From assembly GCA_046329515.1 (NCBI GenBank), contig JAXLUM010000003.1, positions 372,001 to 436,000 of the forward strand: 64,000 bases of DNA. The letters are read 5' to 3'. Every line of letters starts with the position of its first letter. Position 1 is the first letter of the stretch. Position numbers and translations under genes: made by a program. Positions 52,848 to 62,497 of this stretch are shown here, in pieces. Source of the stretch: Bog-950 sp046329515. Its GTDB lineage: Bacteria > Bacteroidota > Bacteroidia > Chitinophagales > LD1. The notes under the pieces were generated by a model that was not told the origin of the DNA, did no database searches, and saw nothing but the letters and a program-made list of their open reading frames with translations.

Positions 52848-54647
52848 ATGAGCAAGCAATTATTAATCCTTATCGCACTGATTCCTGTGCTGGCCTTCGG
52901 GCAATTTGAATTCAACAACAAAGGCGCTGCTATTTATAACCAGAAGGGCTCGCTGCTGTTTGTTGGTGGTAACTTTACAAACGAAACAGGTGTTGTAAAG
53001 AATGACGGAATAATTGAATTAAAGGGCGACTTCGAAAATAAGGCAACTGCCTCTTTCGGCGTTTTTAGTGATAGCAGCAGCAAAGAGCGCGCTGTAAAAT
53101 TTATTGGCAGCGGCACCCAGTTAATTAAGGGCGATATGCGCGGCTCCAATGGTTTCTACAATATTGTAGTAGATAAAACCTCGGCTACTGACCGTGTAGA
53201 ACTGGCTACCGATGTGCAGGTAAACGGTTCGCTGGTGTTTGGCGCAACTACCACCAGCAGTACGTACGTACCTGCCCAGGTTGGTATTGCCAACAATCAG
53301 AAAGGCTTAATTAAAACCTACAACCATACCAATGAGTTTGTGTTGGACATTGCCAATGGTAATGAAGATGCTATTGCAGGTTATGCTACTTTACAAAAGG
53401 ACGGCAACCCTAACACTGCATACGTACTTACCCGTGGTAACCGCGGTTCAGCCAATGGTGGCTTACAACGTAATGTAGCTGCTGCAGGTTCATATGTATA
53501 CCCAATTGGCACTGAGCAGAACGGCTTTAACGGTGCTAAATTCAATTTCGTTAGTATACCTGCCGGTGGCGGTAATGTAATTGGCAAGTTTAACGACGGC
53601 ACCAACAATATGAACGGCAACATAGGCAGCTTACCTAATACCTGTGTAAACTGTCCGCAGAATAACACTGCCTCTAAGCCGGGTTATAACCACTACTTTG
53701 CTTCAAACCCATGCAATGGCGGCGCTGAGCAGTGGGTTATACTTCAGGATGAAGTTACCGACCACGGTTACTGGAGCTTTGCCAGCAACGTTACCAACGA
53801 AAAGGAATTTGTATACAGCATTGAGACTTTTGCTAACAGCTACAACGCTAACGGCAGTGCAGGCGACATTTGGAGAACTTTAAAGTATGAAGCTGCTTAT
53901 AACTACGATCCTTCAGGCGCAAGCGAAAACTGGAGCCGTTACATTGACTCAACTTCTCAAGAATCTGACCTCCTTCAATATAGCTTAAACAGTGGTTTAT
54001 GTTACACAGGACAGGGCGTACCGGGCGGCATCTATCGTGGCTTCGGGCACTATGCCATGAAAAAAGCAAGCAGCGGTGGCGCTCTTCCTGTTGAACTGAT
54101 TTACGTTAATGCTGAGCCTAAGACTAACTCAATACTGGTTAAATGGGCTACTGCACTTGAGATAAACAACCTGGGCTTTGAAGTACAACGCAGCACTGAT
54201 GGTGTAAATTTTGAAACTATCGGTTGGGTTAACGGTCACAACAATTCTACTATCACCTTAGCTTATGAATATGATGATATGAATGTTCAGAGCAATGTAG
54301 TTTACTACTACCGTTTAAATCAAATTGATAATGATGGAGCTAATGCAGTTTCTTATGTAGTATCTGCTAAAATAGGTGGGGATGCTGAGTTCACTGTTAG
54401 CGAGCCTATGCCTAATCCTGCTCAAGATTTCAGCAAGTTGGTTGTTAGCACCAGCGCTGCACAGGCTGTTAAAGTTCAGATTGTTGACGTTACCGGAAGA
54501 ATTATATCTGAGAACGTTGCTAGTATCTCTGCCGGCAGCAACACTTTAACTTTAGATGTTCAGAATGTAGCCAGTGGCCAATACCTTGCTGTTGTTTTTG
54601 CTGACGGCAAAGCGTATTCTAAAAATCTTATTGTAGCTAAAAACTAA
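52848..54647 (+). CDS. Secreted surface protein with T9SS sorting domain
   Basis: 599 residues from the ATG at 52848, immediately before the signal peptide MSKQLLILIALIPVLAFGQ. The N-terminal half is beta-rich with no recognised domain. Around 420-500 is an Ig-like segment (LPVELIYVNAEPKTNSILVKWATALEINN..) often found before T9SS domains. The last 75 residues are a type A T9SS sorting domain (PMPNPAQDFSKLVVS, DVTGRII, SGQYLAVVFADGKAYSKNLIV). Divergent from the delta-60 repeat gene; a terminator follows. Confidence 0.88.
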   Translation: MSKQLLILIALIPVLAFGQFEFNNKGAAIYNQKGSLLFVGGNFTNETGVVKNDGIIELKGDFENKATASFGVFSDSSSKERAVKFIGSGTQLIKGDMRGSNGFYNIVVDKTSATDRVELATDVQVNGSLVFGATTTSSTYVPAQVGIANNQKGLIKTYNHTNEFVLDIANGNEDAIAGYATLQKDGNPNTAYVLTRGNRGSANGGLQRNVAAAGSYVYPIGTEQNGFNGAKFNFVSIPAGGGNVIGKFNDGTNNMNGNIGSLPNTCVNCPQNNTASKPGYNHYFASNPCNGGAEQWVILQDEVTDHGYWSFASNVTNEKEFVYSIETFANSYNANGSAGDIWRTLKYEAAYNYDPSGASENWSRYIDSTSQESDLLQYSLNSGLCYTGQGVPGGIYRGFGHYAMKKASSGGALPVELIYVNAEPKTNSILVKWATALEINNLGFEVQRSTDGVNFETIGWVNGHNNSTITLAYEYDDMNVQSNVVYYYRLNQIDNDGANAVSYVVSAKIGGDAEFTVSEPMPNPAQDFSKLVVSTSAAQAVKVQIVDVTGRIISENVASISAGSNTLTLDVQNVASGQYLAVVFADGKAYSKNLIVAKN

Positions 54648-54677
54648 TTTAAAATACTCGTTTAGTTTCGCTTGTTC

Positions 54678-54706
54678 GGGGAGGGCTTATGCTCTCCCTT
54701 TTTTAT
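54678..54706 (+). terminator. Terminator of the T9SS cargo gene
   Basis: GGGAG (54679-54683) pairs with CTCCC (54694-54698), with inner GC pairs, followed by TTTTTTATTT. It lies 31 bp past the stop at 54647. Confidence 0.85.
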
Positions 54707-55065
54707 TTCCTTCCGTTATCAATGAACTACTCTTTATTATACGGGAGGTTTTTTCTTTTGTTACACTGTTCGCTGAAATATTTTCAAGGATTTTTTCTTT
54801 TCCTTGTTCTTTCAGTATTTCTGCGAGGGTTATCATTTTTCAGTGTCTTTATAATATATATTACGGCAGCTATTGGAAAAGGTTACAGCGTTTTGAAAAT
54901 AATTGCCTAATGCCTGTAACTAACTGAAAATGAGTTAGATAAAATGGCGTCAATCGCCCGTTTTTATACTAAGAATAGATAAGCAGAGCCCTTCGTAACC
55001 GGCTTAGTTCTAATAAGAACAATATTACCTCAAGAATTCTCACATTTTACTGTGCAATACTCGGC

Positions 55066-55095
55066 CTTGGCCAAGTGTTTAGCAGGTTACATTTG
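55066..55095 (+). promoter_or_regulatory. Candidate promoter of murG
   Basis: CTTG (55066-55069), an 18-nt spacer, then TACATTTG (55088-55095), an exact TAnnTTTG. The ATG follows 7 nt later, so the leader would be only a few bases. Confidence 0.45.
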
Positions 55096-55102
55096 TTGAA
55101 AG

Positions 55103-56203
55103 ATGGCTGAACTACGTGTAATAATTTCAGGTGGAGGTTCGGGGGGGCATATTTTTCCTGCCCTGGCCATTGCCAATACTATTAAACGGCGTTACCCCGA
55201 TTCAAAAATTCTTTTTGTGGGGGCCAATGGCCGCATGGAAATGGAAAAAGTTCCGCAGGCCGGTTATGAAATAAAGGGATTGAACATTGCGGGGTTTCAA
55301 CGAGGCTCTATTTTGAAAAATGTTGGTTTACCACTAAAAATTTTTGGTAGTCTGCGCGATGCTTACCGCATAATAAAAGAGTTTAAACCCGATGTTGCAG
55401 TTGGTGTTGGTGGTTATGCAAGCGGGCCTTTGCTACGGGCGGCAAATTTTATTGGAATACCTACGGTAATACAGGAGCAAAATTCATTTGCAGGAATTAC
55501 TAATAAACTTTTAGCAGGAGGAGCTAAAGTTATTTGCACGGCTTATACCGAAATGGAAAAGGTTTTTCCGAAGGATAAGATTGTATTAACCGGTAACCCC
55601 ATACGTGCGGAGATTGAAAAAATGGAGGTGGACCTGAAACAAGCCCAGGAATATTATGGGCTTGACCCCTACAAACAAACTTTACTATTAACAGGGGGCA
55701 GCCTTGGTGCGCGCAAACTTAACCAGAGTGTTGAAGCTGCGCTTGAGCGGATAAATGAAAGCGGTGTGCAGCTAATTTGGCAAACGGGTAAACTGTATTT
55801 TGAAGAGTATAAAAATATCGGGTTGCAGTACCCGAACATAAAAGTACTGCAGTTTTTGGACCGTATGGATTTTGCGTATGCCTGTGCTGATGTAATAATT
55901 TCAAGGGCAGGGGCCATGACCATTTCGGAATTGCAGATAGTGGGTAAGCCGGTAATACTGGTGCCTTCGCCCAATGTTTCTGAGGACCACCAAACGCATA
56001 ATGCTATGGCGTTGGTTAAACAACATGCAGCCATTTTGGTGAAGGACGATGAAGCGAAGTTTGGACTTATACCGGCAGCCATTGATTTGTTAAAGGAGCC
56101 GGAACAAATGAAAGAACTTGCAGAGAATATAAAGCGAATGGCTATTACCAATGCGGCTGATAGAATTGTAGATGAGATAATTAAAGTAAGCACGAAGCAC
56201 TAA
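55103..56203 (+). CDS. murG: MurG, lipid II synthase
   Basis: A 366-residue GT28 enzyme that adds GlcNAc from UDP-GlcNAc to lipid I on the cytoplasmic face of the membrane. Motifs: GGGSGGHIFPALAIA (residues 10-24), VGVGGYASGP, QEQNSFAGITNKLL, TGGSLGARKLN, and the UDP-GlcNAc site IISRAGAMTISELQIVGKPV. It is the first gene of the partial division/cell-wall cluster. Confidence 0.97.
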   Translation: MAELRVIISGGGSGGHIFPALAIANTIKRRYPDSKILFVGANGRMEMEKVPQAGYEIKGLNIAGFQRGSILKNVGLPLKIFGSLRDAYRIIKEFKPDVAVGVGGYASGPLLRAANFIGIPTVIQEQNSFAGITNKLLAGGAKVICTAYTEMEKVFPKDKIVLTGNPIRAEIEKMEVDLKQAQEYYGLDPYKQTLLLTGGSLGARKLNQSVEAALERINESGVQLIWQTGKLYFEEYKNIGLQYPNIKVLQFLDRMDFAYACADVIISRAGAMTISELQIVGKPVILVPSPNVSEDHQTHNAMALVKQHAAILVKDDEAKFGLIPAAIDLLKEPEQMKELAENIKRMAITNAADRIVDEIIKVSTKH

Positions 56204-56275
56204 ACATCAAATTCTACAGTGTTTTGAGAGTAGTGTGGTTTTAATTTAGATATTAGGAATTAGAATTTTAAAGGC

Positions 56276-57631
56276 ATGAACTTAAAAGACATAAAGAAGG
56301 TTTACTTTTTAGGAATAGGTGGAATAGGAATGAGCGCACTGGCGCGTTACTTTAAATCGTTGGGCGCCGAGGTTAGCGGTTACGATAAAACACCCACCCA
56401 TTTAACTGATGAGTTAAAGGCAGAAGGTATTGATGTGGTGTTTGAAGATGACCTAAACCTAATGCCGAAAGATATTGACCTGGTGGTATATACACCTGCT
56501 ATACCCAAAGACCACAAAGGCTTTAATTTTTACCGTGATAATAACTACAACTTAAAAAAGAGGAGCGAGGTGCTGGGAATTATTTCGGCAGACCGATTTA
56601 CAATAGCGGTAGCAGGCTCGCATGGTAAAACAACGGTGAGCAGTATGATTGCGCATATACTTACGCAATCGGGGTTTGGATGCTCTGCTTTTTTGGGCGG
56701 TATTGCGGTAAATTATAATTCAAATTATTTGCAGGGGCAAAATGATGTGGTAGTAATTGAAGCTGATGAGTTTGACCGTTCCTTTCACCGGCTTAGCCCT
56801 GATATGGCGGTGATAACTGCCGTGGATACTGACCATTTGGATATTTACGGAAGCAAGGAAGCTATTGATGAAGCGTTTTTAGAGTTTGTAAATAAGGTTT
56901 CGGACGAAGGGTTTTTAGTGGTAAAAAGTAACCAAAGCATAAATGACAGCTTGCCTGTTTTGGATAAGGCCTTTTATGCGCTGAGTGATACAGATGCCGA
57001 TGTTTATTGCAGCAAATACTGGGTGGTTGATGGCGGTTATTTGTTTAACGTAAACTTTTTTGGTACCGAACTGAAGGGCTTGCGCTTAAACATAGGTGGC
57101 TTCCATAATATTGAGAATGCACTTGCAGCCATAACCATTGCCAAGGAGTTGCGCATTACGGATGAAAATATTAAGGCAGCACTGGCTTCTTTTAAAGGTA
57201 TAAAACGCCGTTTTGAAAAACTGGTGGATAATGAAAGGCATGTGTTTATTGATGATTATGCCCACCACCCCGAGGAGATACGGGTGTTTTTAGAGAGCGT
57301 AAAAGAGATTTACCCTAAGCGAAAGATAACTGCCATTTTTCAACCGCATTTGTTTAGCCGAACTAAAGACTTAGCTGATGGTTTTGCCAAGGCTTTAAGC
57401 ATAGTAGACGAAGTGATACTATTAGATATTTACCCTGCGCGGGAGTTACCTATGGAAGGTGTTACCTCTGCCTTGATTTATGACCAACTAAGCTGCCGTA
57501 AAAAGAGCCTTATAAAGAAAGAAGAACTGCTTGATGCCCTAAAGCAGCGCAACGATTTGGATGTTGTACTTACCATTGGCGCAGGCGATATAGATAAATA
57601 CCTGGAGGGAATTAAGGCGCTGTTACAATAA
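56276..57631 (+). CDS. murC: MurC, UDP-N-acetylmuramate-L-alanine ligase
   Basis: A 451-residue Mur ligase that adds L-Ala to UDP-MurNAc. N-terminal FLGIGGIGMSALARYF, ATP loop AGSHGKTTVSSMIA (about 115-128), EADEFDRSFHRLSP, DTDHLDIYG, FIDDYAHHPEEI and IFQPHLFSRTKD. It lies 72 bp after murG. Confidence 0.97.
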   Translation: MNLKDIKKVYFLGIGGIGMSALARYFKSLGAEVSGYDKTPTHLTDELKAEGIDVVFEDDLNLMPKDIDLVVYTPAIPKDHKGFNFYRDNNYNLKKRSEVLGIISADRFTIAVAGSHGKTTVSSMIAHILTQSGFGCSAFLGGIAVNYNSNYLQGQNDVVVIEADEFDRSFHRLSPDMAVITAVDTDHLDIYGSKEAIDEAFLEFVNKVSDEGFLVVKSNQSINDSLPVLDKAFYALSDTDADVYCSKYWVVDGGYLFNVNFFGTELKGLRLNIGGFHNIENALAAITIAKELRITDENIKAALASFKGIKRRFEKLVDNERHVFIDDYAHHPEEIRVFLESVKEIYPKRKITAIFQPHLFSRTKDLADGFAKALSIVDEVILLDIYPARELPMEGVTSALIYDQLSCRKKSLIKKEELLDALKQRNDLDVVLTIGAGDIDKYLEGIKALLQ

Positions 57632-57821
57632 GCGCCGCCATATTGTGCTCTAACATCTGGCATTTATCAACGGTAGGCGGGCTGTCCGCTCCACTATTCA
57701 CTAGCTGTCAATTCCACAATTTCTGTCAACAAGTCTGCGTTCTGTTCTCACGGAAGAATAGGACTTTTGAGTTAACACTAACAACGGGCGTACGCACAAT
57801 CCGCCTGTTCATATAACAGGA

Positions 57822-58619
57822 ATGAAAAAGTTCTGGAGAATACTGAAAAAAGTGCTGCTGATTACCGCAGTTCTTTCGGCCACCACGCTGTTTGTTGTGG
57901 TGTTAACTGCCGCTGTGCAAAAGAACGAAAGCCTAAAGTGTAAAGAACTGGTTGTTAAAGTTGATGAGGAAAGCGGCATAAGTTTTATTACCAACGCCGA
58001 GATAGCGGAACGTATCAATCATTTAAGCGGCGGCTCAATAACGGGTAAGGAGATAAGTAAGGTTGATTTTAAAACCATAGAGCGCGAAATAGAGAAGAAC
58101 CCTTTTGTAGCTAATGCGGAAATTTTTGTTGACCAAAGCCGTGTGGTTACTATGAAGGTAGAGCAGAAACGTCCACTGCTGCGTGTAATTAACAGCGATG
58201 GTGTTAGCTACTATATAAGCGAAAAAAACGAGCGCATACCCCTTAGCGATAACTTTACCCCGCACCTGGCAGTGGCGCTTGGTAATGTGCAGATTTATCA
58301 TGATGCGAAGCGCGACAGCAGTGTGCAGAACGCTCTTTACACCTTAATGACGTATGTGCAGAAAGATACATTTCTGGCCGCTTTGGTTGACCAGGTATAT
58401 GTAAATGAAAACACTGAACTGGAGATAATGCCGCGCACCGGCTACCACACTATAAATTTTGGTAAGGTAGATGGAGAGATGGAAGAGAAGTTCAACCGGC
58501 TGAAAACCTTTTACCATGAAGGTTTAAGCAAGGTGGGCTGGGATAAATACAAAACCATCAACCTGCAATTTGAAGGGCAGGTGGTTTGTGTAAAGCGCGA
58601 CACGTTAAATGCATTGTAA
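57822..58619 (+). CDS. ftsQ: FtsQ-like cell division protein
   Basis: A 265-residue bitopic protein. TM at about 10-30. A POTRA-like region (LVVKVDEESGISFITNAEIAERINHL..GKEISKVDFKTIEREIEKNPFVANAEIFVDQSRVVTMKVEQKRPLLRV, in parts) is followed by the beta domain. Sequence is divergent from E. coli, as usual in the phylum. Position between murC and ftsA and the topology decide the name. It links the divisome to septal wall synthesis. Confidence 0.88.
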   Translation: MKKFWRILKKVLLITAVLSATTLFVVVLTAAVQKNESLKCKELVVKVDEESGISFITNAEIAERINHLSGGSITGKEISKVDFKTIEREIEKNPFVANAEIFVDQSRVVTMKVEQKRPLLRVINSDGVSYYISEKNERIPLSDNFTPHLAVALGNVQIYHDAKRDSSVQNALYTLMTYVQKDTFLAALVDQVYVNENTELEIMPRTGYHTINFGKVDGEMEEKFNRLKTFYHEGLSKVGWDKYKTINLQFEGQVVCVKRDTLNAL

Positions 58620-58725
58620 TAAACACCGCATAAACACATAGGAGCCCGAGCGAGGCGCCCTGGCACTCCTCCGGTTGCTATGTGACTATGCGGTAGAAAA
58701 TATAAATTATAGAAAATATATACTT

Positions 58726-60171
58726 ATGACCCCAACACACACCAAAGCGAACCCGATAATTGTTGGATTGGATATTGGCACCACCAAAATAGCTGCCATT
58801 GTAGCCCAGCGCGATCAATTCGGTAAAATTAAAATACTGGGTATTGGTAAGGTGCCTTCGTATGGTGTAACCCGTGGGGAAGTAACCAATATTAAGCTAA
58901 CTACTGATGCGGTGATTGAGGCAGTAGCCGAGGCGCGCCGCCAAAGTGGTTTTGATATAAAGAGTGTGTTTGTTGGTATAGCCGGCCAGCACATAAGCAG
59001 CAAGCAGAGCCGCGATATTTACACCCTCTCTAACCCTGATGAAGAAATAACGAAGGATGATGTGCGAATGATGGTGAACAACATGAAGCGCATTGCCCTT
59101 GAACCCGGCGAGCGTATTATTACTGTGTTGCCACAGGAGTTTAGTGTAGATAATCTGCAGAACGTAATTGACCCTGTAGGTATGTGTGCCAGTCGTTTGG
59201 AGGCTAACTTCCATATAATAACAGGTAAGGTAACAGCGGCACAGTATATTAAGAAGTGTGTTGAGAAAGCCGGCCTGAAGATGGCAGGTTTATTCCTTGA
59301 GCCATTGGCTTCGTCGGCTGCGGTGTTGCACCCTGATGAATTGGAAGCGGGTGTTGTATTAGTGGATATAGGTGGTGGTACTACAGATATAGCCATCTTT
59401 AAAAACAAAATTATACGCCACACGGCGGTTATACCTTTTGCCGGTAACATTATTACTGAAGATATAATGGAAGGCTGCAAGTTGCTGAAGCCACAGGCTG
59501 AACAACTGAAGACCAAATTTGGTAGCGCAGTACCGGGTGAAACACATGAGAATGAGATTATCTCTATACCGGGTATAGCCGGCCGCGACCGCAAGGAAAT
59601 TTCAATGCGCACATTGGCGCATATTATCAATGCACGTATGGAGGAAATTTTCACCCAGGTGCATTTTGAAATTAAGAGCAGCGGTTATGCTAATTCATTG
59701 AATGCCGGTGTAGTAATTACCGGCGGTGGTTCACAACTGAAGCATATTAAGCAACTGGCTGAATACATTACAGGTTTATCTACCCGCATTGGTTTCCCAA
59801 CATCTTACCTTGCTAAGAACAATAAAGAGGAGTTGAAGCACCCAATGTTTTCAACCGGTATTGGTTTAGTGGTGGAAGGCTATAAGGAATACGATGATAT
59901 GGTTGAAGAGGCCAAGCGTGAATACTTCAGCGAATTTTATGAAGTGGCTGCGCCTGTTATGCCAGTAGTTGAGGAAGAAGTGGAAGAGCCGGTAATGGAA
60001 GACCTTAACATAGAAGAGAATCAGGAGGAGTTGGTAACTGAAGAAGTGAGCAGCTTGCATGAAGAAGAAGTAGCACAGGCTACCAAAACAAAGAAGAGCT
60101 TTATGCAAAGTATGGTAATGCAGTTTAAGAACTGGTTTGAAGATGATAAGGTAAACGGCGATTTCGAGTAA
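58726..60171 (+). CDS. ftsA: FtsA, FtsZ membrane tether
   Basis: 481 residues from the ATG at 58726; the in-frame ATG at 58675 would add an unrelated tail. Actin-like ATPase: phosphate 1 IIVGLDIGTTKIAAIVA, the 1C domain, phosphate 2 GVVLVDIGGGTTDIAIFK, and adenosine motif AGVVITGGGSQLKHI. After a Glu-rich linker (about 415-460) comes an amphipathic membrane-binding tail (SFMQSMVMQFKNWFED). It recruits FtsZ to the membrane. Confidence 0.95.
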   Translation: MTPTHTKANPIIVGLDIGTTKIAAIVAQRDQFGKIKILGIGKVPSYGVTRGEVTNIKLTTDAVIEAVAEARRQSGFDIKSVFVGIAGQHISSKQSRDIYTLSNPDEEITKDDVRMMVNNMKRIALEPGERIITVLPQEFSVDNLQNVIDPVGMCASRLEANFHIITGKVTAAQYIKKCVEKAGLKMAGLFLEPLASSAAVLHPDELEAGVVLVDIGGGTTDIAIFKNKIIRHTAVIPFAGNIITEDIMEGCKLLKPQAEQLKTKFGSAVPGETHENEIISIPGIAGRDRKEISMRTLAHIINARMEEIFTQVHFEIKSSGYANSLNAGVVITGGGSQLKHIKQLAEYITGLSTRIGFPTSYLAKNNKEELKHPMFSTGIGLVVEGYKEYDDMVEEAKREYFSEFYEVAAPVMPVVEEEVEEPVMEDLNIEENQEELVTEEVSSLHEEEVAQATKTKKSFMQSMVMQFKNWFEDDKVNGDFE

Positions 60172-60321
60172 GTTTTGTTTAATATATAACACAGCCCACC
60201 CTTTAGGGTAGATAAGTGTTGAACGAAATATTCGTTATTGGAAAAACAGAAACAGACATTTGACCTTCGATAACACACACTATTTATTAATGCCTCTGAG
60301 AAGGGCGTAAAAGGAAACAAA

Positions 60322-61983
60322 ATGGAACCACTTTTTCAATTCGATTTGCCGAGAGAGCAATCTTCGATAATTAAAGTTTTCGGTGTTGGCGGTGGCGGTA
60401 GCAATGCGGTTAATCACATGTTTGACCAGGGCATTGTTGGCGTTAACTTCGTTGTACTGAACACTGATGCACAGGCTTTGGAGATGAGCCGTGTGCCAAA
60501 CAAAATTCAATTAGGACCTGCTTTAACACAAGGTCTTGGTGCAGGCGCCCGCCCCGAAATAGGAGAGCGTAGCGCTGAAGAGAGCATTGATGTTATTAAA
60601 GACCTGCTGAGCAAAAACACTAAAATGGTGTTTGTAACAGCCGGTATGGGTGGCGGAACAGGTACCGGTGCAGCACCGGTTGTTGCGCGCATTGCCCGCG
60701 AAATGGGAATATTAACGGTTGGTATTGTAACCACTCCTTTCTGGTTTGAAGGTAAAGGCCGTTACAATTCAGCTACTGAAGGTATTGAGAAACTACGCGA
60801 GCATGTTGATACACTACTTATCATCAACAACGATAAGATACGTGAGATGTTCGGCAACCTGAAGCGTTCAGAAGCTTTCAACCATGCCAATAATATTTTA
60901 ACTACAGCTGCAAAAGCTATATCTGAAATTATAACCGTGCCCGGTGAAATAAACGTGGACTTTGCGGACGTGCAAACTGTAATGAAGAACGGTGGTTCAG
61001 CAATTATGGGTTGTGCAACTGCTGAGGGCGACGACCGCGCTATACGCGCTGCACAGGGTGCATTGAACTCTCCGCTGTTAAACGATAACAACATACGTGG
61101 CGCTAAGAAAGTACTGGTAAATATTACCACCGGTAATACCCAGGTTACTATGGATGAGATTGGCGAGATAATGGAATACGTGCAGGAAGAGAGCGGCAGC
61201 ACTGATATTATTCTTGGTGCATGTGATGATCCTTCATTTGGCGAGAAGCTATCTGTTACCATTATAGCTACGGGCTTTAGCGTTGGCAGAAAGAACGAAT
61301 ACGTTGAAAAGAAAGACGTAAAAGTTTACGTGTTACCTGATAAAGAAGAGAAAGAAGTTGCTGTAGTTACGCCAACCGCTGTTACTACTGTAATTGAGCA
61401 AAAACTGGAAGAGCCTGCTATAAGCGTGGTAATAACAGAAGAAGAGCCAAAGATTGAACAATCAGTTACACTAACTGAGTTGGAATTAACCGAGGACGAC
61501 CACTTTACTTTGTTTAACCCAACTGCTACTGAAGAAACTGCAGAAGCAGAAAATGTAGTGGAGTTTGAAGTAAGCCGCGAAGAGCAGACGATAGTAGAAG
61601 AAACCGTGGTTGAACCTGTTGTAACGCAGAAAGAAGAAGTTTACACTGCGCCTGTGGCCGAAACCAAGGAAGAGGAGTTCGTAATTTATACCAAGAAGAG
61701 TTACGAAACTGAAACTACTACCAGCGTTAGCCAAAGCGAACTGACCAATGAACTGGAAGACCGCAAGAAAATACTTGCCAGCCTTAGCTACCGCGTAGGT
61801 AACAAGCAGAACCTTCAGGATTTGGAAAGCGAGCCTGCTTACAAGCGCAAAGGTTTAGAACTAAATACTGATGCCAATTATTCATCACAATCAGACGTAT
61901 CAAGATATACAGTTAGCAATAACGACTACGACCGCCCGGAGATAAAGAAGAACAATACCTTCCTCCACGATAACGTAGATTAA
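60322..61983 (+). CDS. ftsZ: FtsZ, tubulin-like cell division GTPase
   Basis: 553 residues. The GTPase core (about 1-330) has VFGVGGGGSNAVNHM, NTDAQAL, the tubulin signature GMGGGTGTGAAPVVA, TPFWFEGKGR and NVDFADVQTVM. It is longer than typical because of an acidic Glu/Val/Thr-rich linker (about 335-480). The C-terminal peptide ends in NNTFLHDNVD, unlike the proteobacterial consensus but of the kind seen in Bacteroidota. It polymerises into the Z ring. It is the last gene of the cluster, followed by a strong terminator. Confidence 0.97.
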   Translation: MEPLFQFDLPREQSSIIKVFGVGGGGSNAVNHMFDQGIVGVNFVVLNTDAQALEMSRVPNKIQLGPALTQGLGAGARPEIGERSAEESIDVIKDLLSKNTKMVFVTAGMGGGTGTGAAPVVARIAREMGILTVGIVTTPFWFEGKGRYNSATEGIEKLREHVDTLLIINNDKIREMFGNLKRSEAFNHANNILTTAAKAISEIITVPGEINVDFADVQTVMKNGGSAIMGCATAEGDDRAIRAAQGALNSPLLNDNNIRGAKKVLVNITTGNTQVTMDEIGEIMEYVQEESGSTDIILGACDDPSFGEKLSVTIIATGFSVGRKNEYVEKKDVKVYVLPDKEEKEVAVVTPTAVTTVIEQKLEEPAISVVITEEEPKIEQSVTLTELELTEDDHFTLFNPTATEETAEAENVVEFEVSREEQTIVEETVVEPVVTQKEEVYTAPVAETKEEEFVIYTKKSYETETTTSVSQSELTNELEDRKKILASLSYRVGNKQNLQDLESEPAYKRKGLELNTDANYSSQSDVSRYTVSNNDYDRPEIKKNNTFLHDNVD

Positions 61984-62016
61984 AGAGTCTCTCCTTTGTT
62001 AGTGTGTCCATAAATT

Positions 62017-62046
62017 TCCCGGGTTCTCAGCCCGGGATTTTTTTTG
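62017..62046 (+). terminator. Terminator after ftsZ
   Basis: TCCCGGG (62017-62023) pairs with CCCGGGA (62031-62037), followed by a T-run. Confidence 0.93.
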
Positions 62047-62062
62047 TTATACCTTTATATAG

Positions 62063-62497
62063 ATGAAGATTCAATTTGCTACTACCGAGGCGGAACTGCT
62101 GAAATGCAGGAGGGCCATATTGGATTTACGGCCCCATGTACTACCTGATGATTACCTGGCTAAGGCAAAACTGCTTTTAAGCGAAGGCCCTAAAATTATA
62201 TATGTAGATGATGACAGTAGTGATGCGCCTGCTATAGCTGTGTTCCGCATTAACTATTATTTCTACCGTGGTAAGAATATGTATATAGATGATTTAGGCA
62301 CATTGACAGAGAGCCGTGGTAAAGGCTATGCGGGTGCATTGCTGGATTTTATGATAGCCTACGCTAAGGAAAACGGTTGTGAGAATGTACACTTAGATAG
62401 TGGTTACCAGAAGGAACGCTGGGATGCCCACCGTTTGTATTTAAACAAAGGGTTTAACCTTGCCAGCCATCATTTTGTGCTGGACTTAACGAAATAA
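62063..62497 (+). CDS. GNAT-family N-acetyltransferase
   Basis: A 144-residue GNAT protein. Acetyl-CoA pyrophosphate loop LTESRGKGYAGALLDFMIAYA (Q/RxxGxG/A type, about 94-104), then NVHLDSGYQKERWDAHRLYLNKGFNLASHHFVL, typical of the fold's last strands. Substrate unknown. It starts just after the ftsZ terminator, with TACCTTTA 5 nt before the ATG. Confidence 0.88.
   Translation: MKIQFATTEAELLKCRRAILDLRPHVLPDDYLAKAKLLLSEGPKIIYVDDDSSDAPAIAVFRINYYFYRGKNMYIDDLGTLTESRGKGYAGALLDFMIAYAKENGCENVHLDSGYQKERWDAHRLYLNKGFNLASHHFVLDLTK

Larger units (their letters stand above)
54648..55102. other. 455-bp gap before murG
   Basis: It contains the terminator of the surface-protein gene and a candidate murG promoter. 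GTTCT-AATA-AGAAC (55007-55020) is a small hairpin. A 73-codon hydrophobic frame at 54689-54910 starts inside the terminator and looks random. Confidence 0.75.

Noticed and set aside
54689..54910. 73-residue hydrophobic protein
   Set aside because: It begins inside the terminator of the preceding gene and has low-complexity Phe/Leu content typical of chance frames in AT-rich DNA.
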